DNA of 64,000 nucleotides. Origin: Mycobacterium sp. E3198. GTDB lineage: Bacteria > Actinomycetota > Actinomycetes > Mycobacteriales > Mycobacteriaceae. The notes under the pieces were generated by a model that saw nothing but the letters and a program-made list of their open reading frames with translations, was not told the origin of the DNA and did no database searches. The stretch is from the NCBI RefSeq assembly GCF_001667015.1, contig NZ_LZIS01000244.1, positions 1 to 64,000 of the forward strand, written 5' to 3'. This document shows positions 44,352 through 53,377 of the stretch, one piece after another; the stretch's first letter is position 1, and each line of letters begins with the position of its first letter. Both the position numbers and the translations under genes were made by a program.

Positions 44352-45536
44352 GTGCGCACTCCTGTCACTGAAGCGGCGCATTGGCAGTCCTTGTCGCTGT
44401 TGTTGGTCGAGGACGACCGCGCCGACGCGGTGCTCGTCGAGGACCTGATCGCGGACGCGGTCGCCGACATCCGCGTGATCTGGGCGCAGTCGATGGCGCA
44501 TGCGGAACGCGAGCTCGCGACGGCCCGGCCCGACTGCGTCCTGCTGGACCTGCACCTGCCGGACGCCAGCGGGATGGACGCGCTGGACCGCATCGCCAAG
44601 CGCGACGCCACCGTTCCGATCGTCGTGCTGACCGGGCTGAACGACGAATACTTCGGGGCGTCCGCCGTCGCGGCCGGCGCGCAGGATTACCTGGTCAAGG
44701 GACGCGTCGAGCCCGAAATGCTGCGGCGCGCGCTGCTGTACGCGATCGAGCGCAAACGGGCCGAGCTCATCTCCGCCGACCTGCATGCCAGCCGGCTGCG
44801 GGCCCGCGAAAACGCGCTGCTGGAACGCGGGCTGCTGCCCTCGCCGCTGCTGCTCGAGGAGCCCGGCGTCGACATCGTCGCCCGCTACCGGCCCAGCCGC
44901 GAGGACGCGTTGTTGTGCGGCGACTTCTACGACGTCGTGCAGACGCCCGACCGGGTGGTGCACGTCCTGATCGGCGACGTCGCCGGCCACGGGCCGCACG
45001 AGGCGGCCCTGGGCGCGGCGCTGCGCATCGCGTTTCGGGCGCTCACCTTCGCCGGCGTACACGGCGTGGAACTGATGCGGCGGCTCGAACAGGTGCTGCA
45101 CTCGGAACGAACCGGGACCGGAATCTTCGCGACGGTGCTCAGCCTGGAAATCCACCCCGACAGTCCGCGCGTCACGGTGGTGCGCGCCGGTCATCCCGGG
45201 ATGCTGCTTCAGGACGGCACCGGGGTGGGATGGGTCGAGCCCCCGGCCGGGCCGGCGCTGGGCCTGCGCGCCGACGACTGGCCGCAGCACGATCTGGACC
45301 TGGCCACCGGCCGGGGCCTGCTGCTGTTGACCGACGGGCTCTTCGAGGGGTATTCGGGCGAGGGCAACCGCCGGCTGGGCGAGGACGGCCTGCTCGAGCT
45401 GGCCCGCCGGCACGCGCAGCTGCCCGGCCCGGCGTTCGTCGACGCGCTGATCGACGGCGCCCAGTTCCTCGCCGAGCCGCGCGGCGGGCTCACCGACGAC
45501 ATCGCCGTGTTGCGCGTCGAGCGGACGACGGCGTGA
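44352..45536 (+). CDS. Receiver-PP2C (SpoIIE/RsbU-type) serine phosphatase
   Basis: The 394-residue protein has a receiver domain (15-130), LLLVEDDRADA with phospho-Asp66 in LLDLHLP and Lys in YLVKG. A short helical linker and a SpoIIE-type phosphatase domain (about 165-392) follow: GDFYDVV, GDVAGHGPHEAA, RAGHPGMLL, TDGLFEG and LTDDIAVL give the metal-binding Asp set. Such proteins dephosphorylate STAS anti-anti-sigma factors when their receiver is phosphorylated. The GTG at 44352 is the probable start. GTGA overlap with the kinase gene shows co-translation. Confidence 0.88.
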   Translation: MRTPVTEAAHWQSLSLLLVEDDRADAVLVEDLIADAVADIRVIWAQSMAHAERELATARPDCVLLDLHLPDASGMDALDRIAKRDATVPIVVLTGLNDEYFGASAVAAGAQDYLVKGRVEPEMLRRALLYAIERKRAELISADLHASRLRARENALLERGLLPSPLLLEEPGVDIVARYRPSREDALLCGDFYDVVQTPDRVVHVLIGDVAGHGPHEAALGAALRIAFRALTFAGVHGVELMRRLEQVLHSERTGTGIFATVLSLEIHPDSPRVTVVRAGHPGMLLQDGTGVGWVEPPAGPALGLRADDWPQHDLDLATGRGLLLLTDGLFEGYSGEGNRRLGEDGLLELARRHAQLPGPAFVDALIDGAQFLAEPRGGLTDDIAVLRVERTTA

Positions 45537-47164
45537 GCCCCGCCCCGCGCGCGCCGCGCCTGGCCCAGCTCACCGTGCGCGGCTGGCAGTTCCTGGTGCT
45601 GTTCACGATGGGCGTGATGGTGCTCGCCGGAGCGATCGTCGGTTGGGCGTTGCTGCACCGCACCGACCAGATGTCGCGCGCGGTGATCGACGGCATCGCG
45701 CCGGCGCGGGTGGCCGCCGGTCAGCTGCAGGCGGCGCTGCGGGACCAGGAAACGGGGATTCGCGGCTATGTGATCACCGACGATCGCCAGTTCCTCACCC
45801 CGTACTACGACGGGCAGCACGAGGAACAGGTGGCCGCCGCCGAGATGCGGCGCCGGCTGAGCCCGCGGCCCGACCTGATGGCGGATCTCGACGCGATCGA
45901 GAAGGCGGCCGCCAGGTGGCGGGTGACGTATGCCGAGCCGTCGATCGAGGGCGTGGCCCCGGGCGGCCGCAACGTCACGAACCGGCCGGCCGCCGAACGC
46001 GGAAAGGCCGAATTCGACCACCTGCGCGGCCTTTTCGACACACAAAACGCGAACCTCGCCGCCGCGCGCGACCGCGCGGTCGACGACCTCCAACGCACCG
46101 ATGCCTGGCGGGACAGGGTGCTCGGGGCGATGGTGTTGCTGTTTTTCGGCACGGCCGCGGCGCTGGGGATCCTGACGCGCAACGCGGTCACCCGCCCGAT
46201 CGCCGCGCTGACCGACGCGTGCCGGCGAATCACCCGCGGCAGCTTCGACGAAACCATTTCGCCCCCGCGGCGGCCCAAAGACATCCGCAACATGGCCATC
46301 GACGTGGAGAACATGCGGGAACGGCTCGTCGAAGAGCTCGAGGTCTCCCACTCGGCCCGGACGCTTCTGGATGAACAGGCGGCCGAGTTACGGCGCTCGA
46401 ACGCCGAACTCGAGCAGTTCGCCTACGTCGCGTCGCACGATCTGCAGGAGCCGCTGCGCAAGGTCGCCTCGTTCTGCCAGTTGCTCGAAAAGCGGTACGG
46501 CGACCAACTCGACGGCCGCGGAATCGAGTACATCGGGTTCGCCGTGGACGGGGCCAAGCGCATGCAGGTGCTGATCAACGACCTGCTCACCTTCTCGCGC
46601 GTCGGCCGCCTGGGCACCTCCGAAACCGAGGTCGAACTCGACGCGGCGCTGGCCCCCGGCGTCGCCAACCTCGCCGCCGCGATCGAGGAAGCCGACGCCG
46701 AGATCGTGCGGCCGTCGCAGCCCCTCCCGCGCATCATCGGGGATCCCACGCTGCTGACGATGCTGTGGCAGAACCTGATCGGCAACGCGATCAAGTTCCG
46801 GCACTCCGATCGCCGGCCCCGCGTCGTCATCGACTGCGAACGCCGCGCCGGCGAACACGGTGATGAGTGGTTATTCTCCGTGTCGGACAACGGCATTGGC
46901 ATCCCCGAAGAGTTCACCGACAAGATCTTCGTGATCTTCCAGCGCCTGCACGGCCGCGAGGTGTACTCCGGAACCGGCGTCGGCCTGGCGCTGTGCAAGA
47001 AGATCGTCGAGCACCACGGCGGCACCATCTGGGTCGACACGTCCTACACCGACGGGACCCGATTCCAATTCACCCTGCCGATTCCCGCGCCGGTGGGTGC
47101 GGGCGGGGCAAGACCAGTCACTTCGGAAGGAAGCCACCTTGACACCAGCGACGTCGGCCGGTAG
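45533..47164 (+). CDS. CHASE3-HAMP sensor histidine kinase
   Basis: The 543-residue protein has a membrane helix (18-41), a CHASE3 sensor region (about 45-190, with QLQAALRDQETGIRGYVITD), a second helix (197-215), a HAMP segment (216-270), HisKA with His302 in ASHDLQEPLRK, and a HATPase domain: WQNLIGNAIKFR, DNGIGIPEEF and GTGVGLALCKKIVEHHGG. The kinase class (DLQEPL) is shared with phytochrome-like kinases that use single-domain response regulators. The signal is unknown. It overlaps the preceding gene by GTGA and the next by 26 bp. Confidence 0.92.
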   Translation: MSPAPRAPRLAQLTVRGWQFLVLFTMGVMVLAGAIVGWALLHRTDQMSRAVIDGIAPARVAAGQLQAALRDQETGIRGYVITDDRQFLTPYYDGQHEEQVAAAEMRRRLSPRPDLMADLDAIEKAAARWRVTYAEPSIEGVAPGGRNVTNRPAAERGKAEFDHLRGLFDTQNANLAAARDRAVDDLQRTDAWRDRVLGAMVLLFFGTAAALGILTRNAVTRPIAALTDACRRITRGSFDETISPPRRPKDIRNMAIDVENMRERLVEELEVSHSARTLLDEQAAELRRSNAELEQFAYVASHDLQEPLRKVASFCQLLEKRYGDQLDGRGIEYIGFAVDGAKRMQVLINDLLTFSRVGRLGTSETEVELDAALAPGVANLAAAIEEADAEIVRPSQPLPRIIGDPTLLTMLWQNLIGNAIKFRHSDRRPRVVIDCERRAGEHGDEWLFSVSDNGIGIPEEFTDKIFVIFQRLHGREVYSGTGVGLALCKKIVEHHGGTIWVDTSYTDGTRFQFTLPIPAPVGAGGARPVTSEGSHLDTSDVGR

Positions 47165-47588
47165 GGCGATCGAAATCCTGCTCGTCGAAGACGACCCTGG
47201 CGATGAGCTCATCACCCGAGAGGCGTTCGAGCACAACAAGCTCAAGAACAATCTGCACGTCGCGCACGACGGGGAGGAGGGCTTGGACTTCCTCTACCAG
47301 CGCGGCCAATTCGAGGGCGCGCCACGCCCCGACCTCATCCTGCTCGACCTGAACCTGCCGAAATACGACGGCCGGCAGCTGCTGGAGAAGGTCAAGTCCG
47401 ATCCGGACCTCGCCCGCATCCCGGTCGTCGTGCTGACCACCTCCTCGGCCGAGGAGGACATCCTGCGCAGCTACGAACTGCACGCCAACGCCTACGTCAC
47501 CAAGCCGGTCGACCTCGACCAGTTCATGAGCGCCGTCCGCCAGATCGACGAGTTCTTCGTTCAGGTGGTGCGGCTGCCGGGCAGGTAA
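47139..47588 (+). CDS. Single-domain response regulator (Rcp1-like)
   Basis: The 149-residue protein is one receiver domain: LLVEDDPGDELITREAF, phospho-Asp70 in LLDLNLPKYDG, TTSSAEEDI and the Lys in YVTKPVDL. It has no output domain, as in Rcp1 partners of phytochrome-type kinases. The TTG start at 47139 has GGAAGGAAG about 5 nt upstream and is preferred over an ATG-like start inside the kinase gene. It probably relays phosphate between the kinase and the receiver-phosphatase. Confidence 0.88.
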   Translation: MTPATSAGRAIEILLVEDDPGDELITREAFEHNKLKNNLHVAHDGEEGLDFLYQRGQFEGAPRPDLILLDLNLPKYDGRQLLEKVKSDPDLARIPVVVLTTSSAEEDILRSYELHANAYVTKPVDLDQFMSAVRQIDEFFVQVVRLPGR

Positions 47589-47596
47589 ACCCCGGG

Positions 47597-48802
47597 CTAG
47601 GAAGCGGTTTCCGGTGCGGTGAGGAACTCCTCGTTGTGCTGCCCCGGGGCGGGCGGCGGATCGGTGGCCCAGCCGGACGACGAAGCGTCGAAACTCGCGT
47701 AGCGCGCGGGCATGCGCACCACGGTGATCACCTGATCGCCGCTGCCGAGCCGCAGGGCCAGCTCGTTCTCGGCGAACAGCGGGGTGTCGACCACCTGCTT
47801 CCAGGTGTAGGCCAGACAGGCCATCAGGCCGCCCGCCTGCAGCAGCTCGACCCATTCGGCGGCGGTCTTGGCGGCCAGCGCCGACTCGAGTTCGTCGGTC
47901 AGTTCCGGGTAATTCATTGCGCGCGAACGCTGATCGATGAACCGCTCGTCCTCCGCCAAGTCCGGGCGGCCGATGATCTCGCACAGCTTCGCCCAGTGCT
48001 TGGGCACGTAGGCGCTGATCACCAGGTAGCCGTCCGCGGCCTTGAACGCGTCCGACGGCTGGGTGGCGAAGCCAACCCCCTTGCGCTTCTTGGCTTTTGG
48101 CTCCGAATCGCCCTTGGGCGCCTCGCTCGGCTTGTTCAGGTGAATCGTGAGCTGGCTGGCCTGCAGTCCCACCGCGACGTCGTACATCGCCACCCGGACG
48201 ACATCGGCCACGCCGTGCCGCTCCCGGTTGAGCAGCGCGGCCAGCACCGCCTGGGCCAGCACGTGGCCGCTGGCGGCGTCGACGAGTTGGAACGGGATGA
48301 TCTGCGGTTTGCCTGTCGGCGTGGGCATCCCGGTGGTCATGCCGGATTCGGCGGCCACCATCAGGTCGACGCCGGGCCTGCTGCCGTGCGGGCCGTTGCC
48401 GCCGTAGGCCGACAGGCGCGCGTAGATGAGCCTGGGATTGCGCGCCCGCAGGTCGTCGGGGCCCAGCCCCAGGCGCTCCATCACGCGTGGGCGAAACCCC
48501 TCCAGGACGACGTCGGCGGTGTCGGCCAGTCGCAGGATCTGCTGCCTGTTGTCCTCGTCGGTCAGATCGACCGCCACCGATTTCTTGCCCCGGTTGTGGG
48601 GCCAGAACAGCGTGGGCAGCGGCGGGCGCCCGGGCAGCACCACGGTGATCTGCCGGGCCGCCTCGCCGCCGGGTGCCTCGACCTTGATCACCTCGGCGCC
48701 CAGGTCGGCCAGCACCTGCCCGGCCAGCGGGCCGGCGATGTTCTGGGTGAAGTCGAGCACCCGGTAGCCGTCAAGGGGCTTGGGGGGCTTGGCGTTTGGC
48801 AT
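47597..48802 (-). CDS. CaiB/BaiF-family (class III) CoA transferase (Rv3272 homologue)
   Basis: The 401-residue protein has the family N-terminus YRVLDFTQNIAGPLAGQVLA and LGAEVIKVEAP. RLSAYGGNGPHGSRPGVDLM contains the catalytic Asp after the glycine-rich loop. An inserted lysine-rich loop near 225-245 (SEPKAKKRKG) is unusual. The substrate is unknown. The ATG has GGAAGG upstream. From memory M. tuberculosis has Rv3273 next to it, absent here. Confidence 0.9.
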   Translation of the reverse strand: MPNAKPPKPLDGYRVLDFTQNIAGPLAGQVLADLGAEVIKVEAPGGEAARQITVVLPGRPPLPTLFWPHNRGKKSVAVDLTDEDNRQQILRLADTADVVLEGFRPRVMERLGLGPDDLRARNPRLIYARLSAYGGNGPHGSRPGVDLMVAAESGMTTGMPTPTGKPQIIPFQLVDAASGHVLAQAVLAALLNRERHGVADVVRVAMYDVAVGLQASQLTIHLNKPSEAPKGDSEPKAKKRKGVGFATQPSDAFKAADGYLVISAYVPKHWAKLCEIIGRPDLAEDERFIDQRSRAMNYPELTDELESALAAKTAAEWVELLQAGGLMACLAYTWKQVVDTPLFAENELALRLGSGDQVITVVRMPARYASFDASSSGWATDPPPAPGQHNEEFLTAPETAS

Positions 48803-48814
48803 ATCGGCCTTCCT

Positions 48815-49729
48815 TTAACCCGCCTCGTGCAGCACCGCGGTGCAGTAGTAGTTCCTGGCGAACGGCGCGGCGGGGCCCTCGGGCTGCAACGGTAACCCGG
48901 TGTCGGCCAACAGCCGATTCAGCGGGGTCCGGACGGGCCGCCAGCCGCGGTCGGCCAGGTAGGTCGCCGCGTCGTTGCGCTCGCCGGGGAAGCCCAGGTC
49001 GCCCAAAGCGATGTCGAGGCCGTTGGCCCGCCACTTTTCGCTCGCGGCGTTGAGCGCGTCCCCGCTGACGCCGGTGTTCCAGAACACCTCGGCCACCAGC
49101 CGGCTGCCGTCGGCGCTGAGCTCGGTCACCTGATCGAGCAGTCGGTCCTGGGCCTCGGGCGGCAGGAACCCGAGCAGCCCCTCGGCGGCCCACGCGGCCG
49201 GCCGGCCGGCGTCGAATCCGGCCCGCCGCAGCGCCGACGGCCAGTCGTGGCGCAGGTCGATCGACACGGCCCGCAGCTCGGCCGCGGGCGTGGCGCCGAG
49301 CGCCGAGATGGTGGCGGACTTGAACGCAATGACTTCGGGTTGGTCGACCTCGAACACGGTGGTGCCCGCCGCCCAGGGCAGCCGGTAGGCGCGGGCGTCG
49401 AGACCCGAGGCCAGGATGACGACCTGGCGGATGCCCGCCTCGCCCGCCTCGGCGAAGAAGGCGTCGATGAAGCGGGTGCGGGCGGCCATCATGTCGGTCA
49501 TGCGCTGCATGCCCCACGGGGCGCCGGGAACGTCCACGTCGGTGGAGCGCAATTCGCCCGCGGCCCACCGGGTCATGAAATCGACGCCCACGGCCCGCAC
49601 CAGGGGCTCGGCGAACGGGTCGTCGATCAACGCGTCCCGGGTCGCCCGGGCCCTGCCCGCGGCCACCATGGTCGCGGTGGCTCCCACGCTGGTCGCCAGG
49701 TCCCAGGTGTCGTTGTCGCTGCGCGCCAT
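48815..49729 (-). CDS. SAM-dependent methyltransferase, TIGR00027/LCMT family
   Basis: The 304-residue protein starts with the family signature WDLATSVGATATMVAAGRA, followed by RATRDALIDDPFAEPLV. The SAM-binding part contains VVILASGLDARAYRLPW and VFEVDQPEVIAFK. Mycobacteria carry many such paralogues, thought to act on lipids or small molecules; no substrate is known. The ATG has GAAGGG upstream. It is not part of the M. tuberculosis gene order here, from memory. Confidence 0.9.
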   Translation of the reverse strand: MARSDNDTWDLATSVGATATMVAAGRARATRDALIDDPFAEPLVRAVGVDFMTRWAAGELRSTDVDVPGAPWGMQRMTDMMAARTRFIDAFFAEAGEAGIRQVVILASGLDARAYRLPWAAGTTVFEVDQPEVIAFKSATISALGATPAAELRAVSIDLRHDWPSALRRAGFDAGRPAAWAAEGLLGFLPPEAQDRLLDQVTELSADGSRLVAEVFWNTGVSGDALNAASEKWRANGLDIALGDLGFPGERNDAATYLADRGWRPVRTPLNRLLADTGLPLQPEGPAAPFARNYYCTAVLHEAG

Positions 49730-49896
49730 GTCATCCCTTCGCCGGTCGACTCGTTAGCCACAATAACGGTGACCAAAGACCCAACCGGCGGTGGCGTTGC
49801 GCCCGCGGAAGCGCTCCGGCGTCTTCGGCCGTCACCGCGCAGGCACGGTTGGGTTACGGCCGCGTGTGGGTGCGCGCGTTCCCGCCCCGGCGCCGC

Positions 49897-49902
49897 TAGC
49901 CT
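49897..49902 (+). promoter_or_regulatory. -10 hexamer for the leaderless CDF-like gene
   Basis: TAGCCT ends 6 nt before the ATG at 49909. Confidence 0.45.
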
Positions 49903-49908
49903 CGCGCC

Positions 49909-50568
49909 ATGACCAGCCTTCCCCTCGTCGCCGACGAGTGCGGTGTCGTCGCCGCGACGCGTGACGCCGGCTGGCAGCGCAGCGCGCAGTGGGCGCGGCG
50001 GCTCGCCTGGATCGGCCTCGCGGTGGTGCTCGTCGAGGGCGCCGTCGGCCTGTGGCAGGGCCTGCTGGTCGGATCCATCGCGCTGACCGGCTGGGCCCTG
50101 GGCGGTGGCGCCGAGGCACTGGCCAGCGGGGTGGTGATATGGCGTTTCAGCGGCACGCGAACCCTGTCCGAGACGGCCGAGCGGCGCGCACAGCGCGGGG
50201 TGGCGGTGTCGTTCTGGCTGACGGCGCCCTACGTCGCCGCCGAGTCCATTCGCGACTTCGCCGACCAACACCACGCTCAGGCGTCGGTGATCGGCATCGC
50301 GTTGACGGCCACCGGCTTTTTGCTGATGCCGGTCCTGGGCTGGGCCAACCACAAGCTGGGTGCGCGGCTGTCCTCCCACGCGACCGAGGGGGAAGGCACG
50401 CAGAACTACCTGTGCGCGGCCCAGGCCGCCGGCGTGCTGGTCGGCCTTGCGATTACGGCGCTTTCGTCGAGCAATTGGTGGTTTGACCCCGCGATCGGAC
50501 TGGCCATCGCCGGCATTGCGGGCTGGCAGGGGGTGCGGGCCTGGCGCGGGCAGGACTGCGGCTGCTGA
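49909..50568 (+). CDS. CDF-like integral membrane protein (Rv3271c homologue)
   Basis: The 219-residue protein has about six membrane helices and the general layout of a cation diffusion facilitator membrane domain: GWALGGGAEALASGVVIWRF, ATEGEGTQNYLCAAQ and WWFDPAIGLAIAGIAGW. It lacks the cytoplasmic CDF domain and ends in DCGC, a possible metal-binding tail. Its location opposite ctpC supports a link to metals. Transport function is inferred only. Confidence 0.75.
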   Translation: MTSLPLVADECGVVAATRDAGWQRSAQWARRLAWIGLAVVLVEGAVGLWQGLLVGSIALTGWALGGGAEALASGVVIWRFSGTRTLSETAERRAQRGVAVSFWLTAPYVAAESIRDFADQHHAQASVIGIALTATGFLLMPVLGWANHKLGARLSSHATEGEGTQNYLCAAQAAGVLVGLAITALSSSNWWFDPAIGLAIAGIAGWQGVRAWRGQDCGC

Positions 50569-50577
50569 TGTCGGCCG

Positions 50578-52704
50578 TCAGTCCAGGCGGTATCGGATCA
50601 GCCGGGAGCTGTTGGCCACCACCGCGACCGACGACGCGTTGTGCAGGATCGCGGCCAGCACCGGGGACAGCGCGCCGCCCGCGCCGATGATCAGCCCGGC
50701 GGCGTTGACGGCGATGGACATGCCGTAGTTCTCGCGGATGACGTCGACGGCGCGGGCGCCCAGGTCCCGCACGTCGAGCAGCCGATGCAGGTCGTCGTTG
50801 GCCAGCGCCACGTCGGCGGTCTCGACGGCCACGTCGGTGCCGGCCAGGCCCATGGCGATGCCGATGTCGGCGGCGGCCAGCGCGGGGGCGTCGTTGATGC
50901 CGTCGCCGACCATGCCGACGACGAAGCCCTCGTCCTGCAGCTCGCGCACCGCGGTGAGCTTGTCCTCCGGCATCACCTCGGCGCGCCACTCGTCGATGCC
51001 GAGCTCGGCGGCGACCACCTCGGCGATGTCGGGATGGTCGCCCGTGAGCATCACGATGCGGCGAATCCCGTTGGCCCGCAACTGCGTCAACACCTCGGCC
51101 GCCTCCGGGCGCACCTCGTCGCGCAGGCTGATCAGGCCGACCAGCGTGCCGTCCACGGCGAGCAGCAGCGGCGTCTCGGCGCGGCGCCGCAGCTTGTCCA
51201 CCCATTCCGAGGCCCTCTTGGACACCTTCACCTTTTCGGCGCGCAACAGCGACGGGCTGCCGAGCAGCAGGGTCCGCCCGTCGGCCCAGGTCCGCATGCC
51301 CAGCCCCACCAGCACCTCGCACTCCTCGTGCGGCGGGATGCTGATGTGGCGCTCCTCGGTGGAGCGGATCACCGCCTCGGCCAGCGGGTGGCGGGAGTGG
51401 ATCTCCGAGCTGGCCGCGTAGGCCAGCACCTGCTCGGGCTGCCAATCCTTGTGCATCGCAACGATATTGGTGACCACCGGGCGTCCGACGGTCAGGGTGC
51501 CGGTCTTGTCGAACACGATCGCGTCGACCTGGCCCGCCTGTTCGAGGTGGGAGCCGCCCTTGATCAGGATGCCGCGGCGCGCGCCGTTGCCGATCGCGGC
51601 GCTGATCGCGGTCGGGGTGGCCAGTCCCACCGCGCACGGGCACGCGATCAGCAGCATGGTCATCGCCCGGCGCACGTCGCCGGTCACGGCCAGCGTGATG
51701 GCGGAGACGATGAACGACGTGGGAACGAAACGGCGGGAGAAGTTTTCGCCGACGGTCTGGATCGGCGCCCGGTCGTGCTGGGCCTCCTCGACCCGGGCGA
51801 TGATGCGGCCGATGGTGGTCTGGTTGCCGACGGCGCGGGCGCGCACCACCAGCCGCCCGCGCACCAGCACCGAGCCGGCGTGCACCCGCGAGTCGACCGC
51901 GACGCTGACGGGCAGGTTCTCCCCGGTGATCGCGGACTGGTCGACGATCGCCTCGCCGTCGAGGACCTCGCCGTCCACGGGTATCGCGACGTGGTCGTGG
52001 ACCACCACCTCGTCGCCGATCTGCAGGCTGTCGATGGGGACCTGGATCTCTTGGCCGTCGGGCAGGCGGATCCACGCCGTGTCCTGGGTTCCCCGCAGCA
52101 GCTCGGAGATGGCCCGCCGGGTCCGCCGCAGTGTCAGGTCCTGCAGGTACTCGCCGATGTTGAGCAGCCACAGCACGGTCAGGGCGACGACGTTCTCCCG
52201 CAGCACCAGGCTCGCCACGGTGGCCGCGGAGACCAGCGCGTCGGTGCCGGCGCGCCCGGAGCGCAGCGAGCGCAGCGCGCCGGCCAGGAACGGGTAGCCG
52301 GTGAAAACCGTGACGCCGGTGGCGAACAGCCGGCCGCTCGGGCCGAGCAGCGGCGGCCGGGCGAACACGTAGCGGCGCACGCCGAGCAAAGCCAGCGCCG
52401 CGCCGCCGATCACCATGCGCAGCACGTCGGTGTTGCGGATCTCCGACGAATGCGGCGCGCGCGCCGGGATCAGCTCGGCGGCGACGCGCGCGGCGGCGCC
52501 GATCGCGTCCAGCACCGAGGGGCGATCGCAGCGCGGCGGCGAATACCAGACCACCACCGAGCCGGTGCGCGGGTAGGCGTGCACCACCCGCACCCCCGGC
52601 TGCTTGGCGACGGCCTCCTCGACCGCGACGGCGCGACGGGAGTCGCCGCGCACCCAGTCGACCGAGACCCGCATGCGCCCGGCGGCGTCCGAAACCACTT
52701 GCAA
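50578..52704 (-). CDS. ctpC: Metal-exporting P1B-type ATPase CtpC
   Basis: The 708-residue protein has an atypical N-terminal HMA-like region without the CxxC motif (1-75), membrane segments, ITGENLP, the CPC site in IACPCAVGL, DKTGTLT, the intact His-Pro in SRHPLAEA and GDGINDAPALAAA. M. tuberculosis CtpC (Rv3270) exports Zn2+ or Mn2+ and protects against zinc poisoning. It lies 15 bp downstream of pacL1, its stabilising partner. Confidence 0.95.
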   Translation of the reverse strand: MQVVSDAAGRMRVSVDWVRGDSRRAVAVEEAVAKQPGVRVVHAYPRTGSVVVWYSPPRCDRPSVLDAIGAAARVAAELIPARAPHSSEIRNTDVLRMVIGGAALALLGVRRYVFARPPLLGPSGRLFATGVTVFTGYPFLAGALRSLRSGRAGTDALVSAATVASLVLRENVVALTVLWLLNIGEYLQDLTLRRTRRAISELLRGTQDTAWIRLPDGQEIQVPIDSLQIGDEVVVHDHVAIPVDGEVLDGEAIVDQSAITGENLPVSVAVDSRVHAGSVLVRGRLVVRARAVGNQTTIGRIIARVEEAQHDRAPIQTVGENFSRRFVPTSFIVSAITLAVTGDVRRAMTMLLIACPCAVGLATPTAISAAIGNGARRGILIKGGSHLEQAGQVDAIVFDKTGTLTVGRPVVTNIVAMHKDWQPEQVLAYAASSEIHSRHPLAEAVIRSTEERHISIPPHEECEVLVGLGMRTWADGRTLLLGSPSLLRAEKVKVSKRASEWVDKLRRRAETPLLLAVDGTLVGLISLRDEVRPEAAEVLTQLRANGIRRIVMLTGDHPDIAEVVAAELGIDEWRAEVMPEDKLTAVRELQDEGFVVGMVGDGINDAPALAAADIGIAMGLAGTDVAVETADVALANDDLHRLLDVRDLGARAVDVIRENYGMSIAVNAAGLIIGAGGALSPVLAAILHNASSVAVVANSSRLIRYRLD

Positions 52705-52719
52705 GGCAGAACCTTTGGG

Positions 52720-53001
52720 TCAGTGTTCGTGCTCGTGGGCGTCGGCGACCGTGGGGGTGGGCGCCTCTTCGCCGACGCGTTCGCGGGCCTCGGCCATGAC
52801 GTCGCCGAGCTTGAGGCGCGCCGACTCGGCGGCCTCCTCGGCCTTGCGGGTGCCGCGCAGCCCCAGCTCCGCCGCCGATACCGCCGTCTCGTGCAGCGGC
52901 GCCTTGGCCACGGCCTTGCGCACCACCTCGTAGGCCGTCACGCCGACCAGGCCGGTGACCAACGTGCCCGCCGCCTTTGCCAAGAGCCCGTACACCGCCA
53001 T
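52720..53001 (-). CDS. pacL1: P-ATPase-associated chaperone-like protein PacL1
   Basis: The 93-residue protein has an N-terminal membrane helix (LLAKAAGTLVTGLVGVTAYE), a DUF1490-type amphipathic region rich in Ala and Glu, and a C-terminal metal-binding tail ADAHEHEH. M. tuberculosis PacL1 (Rv3269) scaffolds CtpC in membrane patches and binds zinc through a similar tail. The ATG has AGGAGG upstream. Confidence 0.92.
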   Translation of the reverse strand: MAVYGLLAKAAGTLVTGLVGVTAYEVVRKAVAKAPLHETAVSAAELGLRGTRKAEEAAESARLKLGDVMAEARERVGEEAPTPTVADAHEHEH

Positions 53002-53377
53002 CGCCTCAACCCTCCTGTCGTCGCGAGGTCTACCCGTGCTTGCACGACGTTAACATTGAAATATTGCGATATCAACATGTATTGCGGGCGGCCGGCGCGG
53101 TCAGCCGCCGCAGCGCGGTGGGGCGAGGCGGCCCTGGCCATTGGCGACGTCACGCGGCGCATCAAGGATCGGACCGGTCGCTAGCCGTTGGTAGTGGGTC
53201 AGTGCGGGTCATCGTGACCGGAGGACGCGAGATGTTGGGATCGGTAGCGGCCCGGGCGATATCCACTTGCTCCAGTGCCGCTGCTCACCCTGGGCACGGC
53301 CAAAGGCGTCCGGGCCGCGGTTCATCTCACCTGTGAGAGCGGCCCGTCCGGGGCCGCGAGGACAAGGGGACAAACAG
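53002..53377. promoter_or_regulatory. 376-bp gap: pacL1-ctpC promoter with AT-rich palindrome, then no recognisable gene
   Basis: On the minus strand TTGATA (53075-53070), 17 bp and TAACGT (53052-53047) form a good promoter, with about 38 nt of leader before pacL1. Arms TTGAAAT (53056-53062) and ATATCAA (53069-53075) match in 6 of 7 positions over the -35 and spacer, as for an ArsR/SmtB-type operator. TATTGCG occurs at 53062-53068 and 53080-53086. The rest, to 53377, is GC-rich and carries only the GGACAAGGGGA leader of the next gene. Confidence 0.6.

Noticed and set aside
50641..53184. Plus-strand open frame antisense to ctpC, and a 35-codon frame at 53077-53184
   Set aside because: The long part mirrors ctpC codon bias. 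The short frame has no ribosome-binding site or family and starts in the pacL1 control region.
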